NCBI RefSeq assembly: GCF_020731415.2
Contig: NZ_CP088273.1
Coordinates: 563,001 to 627,000 of the forward strand
DNA length: 64,000 bases
Reading direction: 5' to 3'
Source: Phyllobacterium sp. T1293
Lineage (GTDB): Bacteria > Pseudomonadota > Alphaproteobacteria > Rhizobiales > Rhizobiaceae
Position numbers and translations under genes: made by a program
The notes under the pieces: model-generated
Databases searched by the model: none
The model's input: only the letters and a program-made list of their open reading frames with translations
What the model was told of the DNA's origin: nothing
Shown here: piece by piece, positions 58,414 to 64,000 of the stretch
Layout: every line of letters starts with the position of its first letter
How positions within the stretch are numbered: the first letter of the stretch is position 1

Positions 58414-61400
58414 ATGCATCTCCTGCTTGCCCAGAAAGGCACCATTGCTGAAGGGACCGAGGCTATCGACCTTGGCCAGACGCCGGGAGATGTGTTGTTT
58501 CTTTCTGCTGCCGATACGGAACTGGCGAGCCTTGCCTCCGCGCAGCGGCAGGGAGATGGCGCGGTGTCGCTGCGCCTTGCCAATATGATGAGCCTGTCGC
58601 ACCCGATGTCTGTCGACGCCTATGTGGAGCGGACGGCGCGCCATGCCAAGCTGATCGTGGTCAGGGTTATCGGCGGCGAAAGCTACTGGCCCTATGGTCT
58701 GGAAGCGCTGCATGCCTGTGCCGTCAATCACAAGGTGCAGCTTGCGGTGCTGCCGGGGGATGACAAGCCCGATCCGGGGCTCGACCGGTTTTCAACCATT
58801 GCCCGGCATGATCGCGATGCGCTCTGGCATTATCTGCTCGAGGGCGGAGCGCAGAATGCGCAGCGTTTTCTCGATTATTGTGGCGCGTTGACCCATTCCA
58901 GCGAGAAGCCGCAGGAAGCGGCACCCCTGCTGAAAGCCGGGTTGTGGTGGCCGGGGAAACCAGCGCCTTCGCTGGAAGAAATGCGCAGGAGTTGGCAGGA
59001 CGGTGCGCCAGTTGCCGCGATCTGTTTCTACCGGGCGCTGGTGCAGAGCGGCCAGACGCAGCCGGTTGAAGCACTGCTGGAAGCATTGCGCGCCAAAGGC
59101 CTCAATCCACTGCCGGTGTTTGTCTCCAGCCTGAAAGATCCGGTTTCCATTGCAACGCTGGAGAGCATTTTCGCTGAAGCACCGCCAGCGGTGGTGCTGA
59201 ATGCCACGGGCTTTGCCGTGTCTGCTCCGGGTTCAGCACGCAAGCCAACCGTGCTTGAGCATGATGGTGCGATGGTCCTGCAGGTTATCTTCTCCGGCTC
59301 CAGTGCCGAGCAGTGGCGTCTGTCCGATCAGGGCCTGTCGGCGCGTGATCTCGCCATGAACGTCGCCTTGCCTGAAGTGGATGGCCGGGTATTGTCGCGC
59401 GCGGTTTCGTTCAAGTCGGCACAGCATTTCGATGAGGCTGTGGAAGCCAATATCGTCATGCACGAGCCGCAGGCTGACCGCGTGGCATTTGTGGCTGAAC
59501 TGGCATCAAACTGGGCGCGTCTGCGCATAAGCAAGCCGCAGGAGCGGCGGGTTGCGCTTGTCATGGCAAATTATCCCAATCGTGATGGGCGGCTGGGCAA
59601 TGGTGTTGGCCTTGATACGCCTGCGGGCACATGGCAGGTGCTAAAATCCCTGCGCGATGCGGGCTACGGTGTCGCCGATCTGCCAGATGATGGTGAGGCG
59701 CTGATCAATCATCTGATGGCTGGTCCCACCAATGCGGCCAGCGATGGACGCGACATTCGCGAGACGATTTCCCTCAATCAATACAAGAACTTCTTTGAAG
59801 CGCTTCCCGATGTGATTCAAGCGAAGGTGACGGCGCGCTGGGGTGAGCCAAAGGACGATCCGTTTTTCCTTGATGACGCGCGCGGCTTTGCGCTGCCATT
59901 GAGCCGCTTTGGTGATGTCCTCGTCGGTATCCAGCCAGCGCGCGGTTACAATATCGATCCGAAGGACACCTATCATTCGCCGGATCTGGTGCCCCCACAT
60001 GGCTATCTCGCCTTCTATGCTTATCTGCGCACCGTCTATGGTGCCCATGCGATCGTGCATGTGGGCAAGCATGGCAATCTCGAATGGCTGCCGGGCAAAT
60101 CGCTGGCGCTGTCGGAGGCCTGTTTTCCCGAGGCGGTGCTCGGGCCCGTGCCGCATATCTATCCGTTCATCGTCAATGATCCGGGTGAAGGCACACAGGC
60201 AAAACGCCGGTCCTCCGCCGTTATCATCGATCATCTGACGCCGCCGCTGACGCGGGCGGAAAGCTATGGGCCGCTGAAAGATTTGGAAGCGCTGGTTGAT
60301 GAATATTATGAGGCTTCGGGCGTCGATCCGAGGCGTCTGGTGCGGCTCAAGGTGCAAATCCTGCATCTCGTGCGCGATATCGGTCTTGATAGCGATGCGG
60401 GTATTCATGATCATGACCCTGATGATCTCGCCCTGCAAAAGCTTGATGCCTATCTTTGCGATCTGAAGGAAATGCAGATTCGCGATGGCCTGCACATTTT
60501 TGGACTGTCGCCGGAAGGGCGCCTGCTGACTGATCTGGTGGTGGCACTGGCGCGTGTGCCGCGCGGTTCGGGTGTTGGGGCGGACCAGAGCCTGCAACGC
60601 GCCATTGCTGGCGATCTTGGTTTTGCCGGTTTCGATCCGCTTGATTGCGATATGGCAGCACCGTGGACTGCGGAGCGGCCCGACATTCTGAATGTGGTTA
60701 CGGACGAGCCTTGGCGCATTGCTGGTGATACGGTGGAGCGCATTGAACTGCTGGCGGCAAAGCTGGTGGCGGGTGAAATCATTTGCCCTACCGAATGGCA
60801 AGCGACCCAAGCGGTTCTGGAAGGCATTCGCACGAACCTGCATCCAGCTGTCATGGCTTGCGGCGAGGCTGAGATGACCGGGCTGATGACGGCGCTTTCC
60901 GGGCGCTTTGTTGCACCGGGTCCATCAGGTGCGCCGACGCGTGGGCGTCCTGATGTCCTGCCGACAGGGCGCAATTTCTTTTCCGTCGATAGCCGCGCTG
61001 TGCCGACTCCAGCTGCGTGGGAGCTTGGACAGAAATCCGCCGAACTTCTGATCCGCCGCTATACGCAGGACCACGGCGAATGGCCGACCTCATTGGGGCT
61101 CACCGCATGGGGCACCTCGAATATGCGCACCGGCGGCGATGATATCGCGCAGGCACTGGCGCTGATCGGGGTGAAACCCGTCTGGGATATGGCGTCGCGG
61201 CGCGTCACCGGCTACGAAATTATTCCACCTGCGATGCTTGGGCGTCCGCGTGTTGATGTGACTTTGCGCATTTCAGGCTTTTTCCGTGATGCTTTTCCGG
61301 ACCAGATTGCACTGTTCGACAAGGCAGTGCGGGCTGTTGGCGCTCTGCAGGAAGATGCGGAAGACAATCCCATTGCCAAGCGTATGCGCGATGAACAGGC

Positions 61401-62145
61401 GCGGCTTGTGGCCGAAGGTGCCGATGAGAAAACTGCACGGCAACGGGCTGGCTTTCGTGTGTTCGGTTCGAAGCCCGGAGCCTATGGCGCAGGCTTGCAG
61501 ACGCTGATTGACGAAAAGGCATGGGACAAGCGCGACGACCTTGCGGAAGCATGGCTCGTCTGGGGCGGCTATGCCTATGGCGCCGGTGAAGAGGGCAAGG
61601 CAGAGCGCGGGCTGCTGGAAGAGCGTTTGCGCACTGTTGAAGCGGTGGTGCAAAATCAGGACAATCGCGAGCATGATCTGCTCGACTCCGATGATTATTA
61701 CCAGTTCGAGGGCGGTATGTCGGCGGCGGTCGAACAGCTTTCCGGCGAGCGCCCGACCATTTATCACAATGACCATTCGCGCCCGGAAAAACCCGTTATC
61801 CGCACGCTTGAGGAAGAAATCGGGCGCACGGTGCGTGGGCGCGTCACCAACCCGAAATGGATCGCCGGTGTGATGCGCCATGGCTATAAGGGCGCTTTCG
61901 AGATGGCGGCAACGGTCGACTATCTCTTCGCCTTTGCGGCAACGACGGGTGCCGTGCGCAACCATCATTTCGAAGCTGTCTATCAGGCGTTTTTGATGGA
62001 TGATGGTGTGCGGGCGTTCCTGAAAGACAAGAACCCGCATGCCCTGCGCGACATCGCGGAAAAGCTTGAAGAGGCCGTAGAGCGCGGCTTCTGGACGCCG
62101 CGTTCCAACTCGGCACGATTTGAACTCGGCAAGCTTGCCGCCTGA
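58414..62145 (+). CDS. cobN: Aerobic cobaltochelatase large subunit
   Basis: 1243 residues, near the usual 1250-1280. Family segments include HGNLEWLPGKSLALS, LGLTAWGTSNMRTGGDDIAQALALIGV and VMRHGYKGAFEMAATVDYLF. It inserts cobalt into hydrogenobyrinic acid diamide in the late (aerobic) pathway. The other chelatase subunits, cobS and cobT, are not in this window. Confidence 0.96.
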   Translation: MHLLLAQKGTIAEGTEAIDLGQTPGDVLFLSAADTELASLASAQRQGDGAVSLRLANMMSLSHPMSVDAYVERTARHAKLIVVRVIGGESYWPYGLEALHACAVNHKVQLAVLPGDDKPDPGLDRFSTIARHDRDALWHYLLEGGAQNAQRFLDYCGALTHSSEKPQEAAPLLKAGLWWPGKPAPSLEEMRRSWQDGAPVAAICFYRALVQSGQTQPVEALLEALRAKGLNPLPVFVSSLKDPVSIATLESIFAEAPPAVVLNATGFAVSAPGSARKPTVLEHDGAMVLQVIFSGSSAEQWRLSDQGLSARDLAMNVALPEVDGRVLSRAVSFKSAQHFDEAVEANIVMHEPQADRVAFVAELASNWARLRISKPQERRVALVMANYPNRDGRLGNGVGLDTPAGTWQVLKSLRDAGYGVADLPDDGEALINHLMAGPTNAASDGRDIRETISLNQYKNFFEALPDVIQAKVTARWGEPKDDPFFLDDARGFALPLSRFGDVLVGIQPARGYNIDPKDTYHSPDLVPPHGYLAFYAYLRTVYGAHAIVHVGKHGNLEWLPGKSLALSEACFPEAVLGPVPHIYPFIVNDPGEGTQAKRRSSAVIIDHLTPPLTRAESYGPLKDLEALVDEYYEASGVDPRRLVRLKVQILHLVRDIGLDSDAGIHDHDPDDLALQKLDAYLCDLKEMQIRDGLHIFGLSPEGRLLTDLVVALARVPRGSGVGADQSLQRAIAGDLGFAGFDPLDCDMAAPWTAERPDILNVVTDEPWRIAGDTVERIELLAAKLVAGEIICPTEWQATQAVLEGIRTNLHPAVMACGEAEMTGLMTALSGRFVAPGPSGAPTRGRPDVLPTGRNFFSVDSRAVPTPAAWELGQKSAELLIRRYTQDHGEWPTSLGLTAWGTSNMRTGGDDIAQALALIGVKPVWDMASRRVTGYEIIPPAMLGRPRVDVTLRISGFFRDAFPDQIALFDKAVRAVGALQEDAEDNPIAKRMRDEQARLVAEGADEKTARQRAGFRVFGSKPGAYGAGLQTLIDEKAWDKRDDLAEAWLVWGGYAYGAGEEGKAERGLLEERLRTVEAVVQNQDNREHDLLDSDDYYQFEGGMSAAVEQLSGERPTIYHNDHSRPEKPVIRTLEEEIGRTVRGRVTNPKWIAGVMRHGYKGAFEMAATVDYLFAFAATTGAVRNHHFEAVYQAFLMDDGVRAFLKDKNPHALRDIAEKLEEAVERGFWTPRSNSARFELGKLAA

Positions 62146-62171
62146 GACAATGATTCGGAAGGAAGTGCCAA

Positions 62172-62810
62172 ATGGCTGAAAAATCAGAGAAATTGTTGAA
62201 CCTGACCGAAGAGGAAGTCAACGCGCGGCATGCCGACAAGATGCGCAAGAAGAAGGTCGTGCGCGACAAGATCCTTGCCACCAAAACAGATGAAAAAGGC
62301 CTCGTCATTGTCAACACCGGCAAGGGCAAGGGCAAGTCGACGGCGGGTTTCGGCGTCGTGTTCCGGGCGCTTGGTCACGGCATGAAGATTGGCGTCATCC
62401 AGTTCGTCAAGGGTTCATGGGATACGGGCGAACGCTGGGTTCTGGAAAAATTTCCGGAGCAGGTGACGATCTCGGCCATGGGCGAGGGCTTTACATGGGA
62501 AACGCAGGACCGCGCCCGTGATATCGCCATGGCCAGAGATGCATGGGAACAGGCCAAGACCATGATCCTTGATGATAAAACGGACATTGTCCTGTGTGAT
62601 GAACTGAACATTGCGCTGCGTTATGACTATCTGCCTGTTGAGGAAATCATCGAGGTGCTCAGGCAGAAACCGCATATGAAACATGTGATTATAACCGGGC
62701 GGAATGCCAAGGACGAACTTATTGAGTTTGCTGACCTTGTCACCGAGATGGAAATGATCAAGCATCCGTTCCGTTCTGGTATCAAAGCGCAGAAGGGCAT
62801 TGAATTCTGA
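62172..62810 (+). CDS. cobO: Cob(I)yrinic acid a,c-diamide adenosyltransferase
   Basis: 212 residues with P-loop TGKGKGKST, FVKGSWDTGER, and LDDKTDIVLCDELNIALRY. It adenosylates the corrin. The stop overlaps the next gene's start by one base (TGATG). Confidence 0.95.
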   Translation: MAEKSEKLLNLTEEEVNARHADKMRKKKVVRDKILATKTDEKGLVIVNTGKGKGKSTAGFGVVFRALGHGMKIGVIQFVKGSWDTGERWVLEKFPEQVTISAMGEGFTWETQDRARDIAMARDAWEQAKTMILDDKTDIVLCDELNIALRYDYLPVEEIIEVLRQKPHMKHVIITGRNAKDELIEFADLVTEMEMIKHPFRSGIKAQKGIEF

Positions 62811-63238
62811 TGACAAGCACCTGGCAATTCTGGGCACTGCTTTCGGCCATGTTTGCGGCTCTGACAGCCATTTTTGCCAAGGTGGGCATCGAGAACATCA
62901 ATTCGGATTTCGCCACGCTGATCCGCACCTTTGTTATCATCGGCGCGCTTTGCCTGTTTTTGACCGTTAGCGGCCAGTGGCAGACCCCTTCGACCATTTC
63001 AGCAAAGACATGGACATTTCTGATCCTGTCAGGGTTGGCAACGGGTGCCTCGTGGCTTGCCTATTTCCGGGCCCTGAAGATTGGCGATGCGGCGCGTGTT
63101 GCGCCGATCGACAAGCTTTCGGTCGTGATGGTGGCCATCTTCGGTGTGGCCTTTCTTGGCGAAAAGCTGTCGGGGCTCAACTGGTTTGGTGTGTTGCTGA
63201 TAGCAGCGGGTGTTATCCTGCTCAGCTTCAGGTTTTAG
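62810..63238 (+). CDS. EamA/DMT-family small transporter
   Basis: 142 residues with about five hydrophobic segments, one EamA unit (FAALTAIFAKVGIENINSDFATLIRTFVI near the N-terminus). Half-size proteins of this type usually act as dimers. It is translationally coupled to cobO and may be part of the riboswitch-controlled transcript, though a role in B12 metabolism is not evident. Confidence 0.8.
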   Translation: MTSTWQFWALLSAMFAALTAIFAKVGIENINSDFATLIRTFVIIGALCLFLTVSGQWQTPSTISAKTWTFLILSGLATGASWLAYFRALKIGDAARVAPIDKLSVVMVAIFGVAFLGEKLSGLNWFGVLLIAAGVILLSFRF

Positions 63239-64000
63239 AGGGTTGCAATCCACACCCGGATTGGGTTGCTGGGGTCAAGCAGCAGTTTGGTCGCCAGAGC
63301 CAGACAGACGATAATCAGCAGTGGCTTGATGATTTTTGCGCCGTTCTTCATGGCCATGGCGGCACCAACGCGCGCGCCGAGGAACTGGGCAACGCCCATG
63401 CACAGGCCGATCTTCCAGTTGATCACGCCAAGAAAGGCGAAAGTGGCAAAGCCACCAAGGTTGGAAGCCAGGTTGAGAAGCTTTGTATGCGCCGTTGCCT
63501 TGAGCAGCCCGTAGCCTGCCAGTGAAACGAAGCACAGCATGAAGAACGAGCCGGTGCCGGGGCCGAACAGGCCGTCATAAAAGCCGATCAGCGGAACAAT
63601 TGTCACGCCGAACAGAAAAGGCGCCATGCGCCGGCTGCGGTCTATATCGCCCATATTGGGCTTCAGGGCAAAATAGAGCGCGATGGCAATCAGCAGGACA
63701 GGCAAAAAAGCGCGCAAAAGATCACCGGGCAGAAAACCCGCAAGCAAAGCACCGCCGACACCGCCAAGGCCGGACATAAGCGCCGAGGGCAGCTGTGATT
63801 TCAGATGCACATGCCCCTTTTGCGCATAGGCGATGGTGGCGGAGGCTGACCCGAACAGTGATTGCAGCTTGTTGGTGCCGAGCGATTCCACTGGCGACAT
63901 GCCCGATAGCAGCAGCGCCGGGACGGTGATCAAACCGCCACCACCGGCAATCGAATCGATGAAACCTGCGGCAAAGCCAGCAATGATGAGAATGTAAGGG
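63235..64000 (-). CDS. TauE/SafE-type (TSUP) permease, N-terminus cut by window edge
   Basis: The frame is open to the end of the window: residues AGFIDSIAGGGGLITVPALL, the family's conserved first segment, lie upstream of the internal Met at 63933. So the protein starts beyond 64000. Many hydrophobic segments follow, and the second family repeat appears as GFYDGLFGPGTGSFFMLCF. Such proteins export sulfite or organosulfonates, or take up small anions. It overlaps the convergent EamA gene by 4 bases. Confidence 0.9.
   Translation of the reverse strand, partial: PYILIIAGFAAGFIDSIAGGGGLITVPALLLSGMSPVESLGTNKLQSLFGSASATIAYAQKGHVHLKSQLPSALMSGLGGVGGALLAGFLPGDLLRAFLPVLLIAIALYFALKPNMGDIDRSRRMAPFLFGVTIVPLIGFYDGLFGPGTGSFFMLCFVSLAGYGLLKATAHTKLLNLASNLGGFATFAFLGVINWKIGLCMGVAQFLGARVGAAMAMKNGAKIIKPLLIIVCLALATKLLLDPSNPIRVWIATL

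Noticed and set aside
1..64000. tRNA or rRNA genes
   Set aside because: I found no cloverleaf with a T-arm consensus and no rRNA-like block. The GGTTCGA strings are part of the repeat arms.

Overview
The window reads as chromosome or chromid sequence from a free-living or host-associated alphaproteobacterium of the Hyphomicrobiales (Rhizobiales), close to the Brucellaceae/Phyllobacteriaceae. This rests on the style of the proteins (aerobic cobN-type B12 genes, ExoD, DUF1194, DUF1127, GlxA-type regulators), moderate GC content and dense short intergenic inverted repeats. The species cannot be named from sequence alone. I found no rRNA, tRNA, CRISPR array, phage or intact insertion sequence.

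Layout. 1-4.1 kb: a truncated membrane-anchored protein, a 2OG-Fe(II) oxygenase, and a purine-catabolic pair (membrane urate hydroxylase puuD and guanine deaminase). 4.1-8.0 kb: sarcosine oxidase soxD-soxA-soxG on the minus strand, without soxB beside it. 8.3-11.3 kb: a large MscS channel and a small periplasmic protein. 11.4-19.0 kb: a polyprenyl-phosphate pentose cluster (HAD-UbiA DPPR-synthase-like fusion, DprE1-like oxidase, small multidrug-resistance-type flippase candidate, sugar epimerase, class III aminotransferase, convergent GT-C-like membrane protein). 19.2-25.5 kb: dimethylglycine-dehydrogenase-like enzyme, DUF1194 protein, GbdR/GlxA-type regulator, DUF1127 protein, LysR regulator. 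25.7-50.8 kb: the core of the window, a corrinoid-dependent methylamine/betaine demethylation region. 51.2-54.8 kb: carboxymuconolactone-decarboxylase-like protein and valine-catabolic dehydrogenases. 54.9-62.8 kb: cobalamin genes cobQ, then a cobalamin riboswitch followed by cobP-cobW-cobN-cobO. The window ends in a TauE/SafE transporter that runs off the edge.

How it fits together (inference). ProXWV would import glycine betaine or a related quaternary amine. MttB-family methyltransferases without pyrrolysine would move a methyl group to the corrinoid protein. A RamA-like [2Fe-2S]/ASKHA protein would keep the cobalt active. A pterin-binding methyltransferase would pass the methyl to tetrahydrofolate, and a MetF-like reductase would feed it into C1 metabolism. 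Dimethylglycine-dehydrogenase-like enzymes and sarcosine oxidase would strip the remaining methyls. A BHMT/MetH-like homocysteine methyltransferase gives an alternative methyl sink. Cobalamin synthesis lies next door. This logic is best known from anaerobes, yet here it sits in a genome with aerobic oxidases and aerobic B12 synthesis.

Two features were not expected. Five of the pathway proteins carry Arg/Gly-rich terminal tails. A TGTCGCA element recurs upstream of many of the pathway transcription units. About nine copies of a 130-420 bp intergenic inverted-repeat element with interchangeable arm types punctuate the same region.
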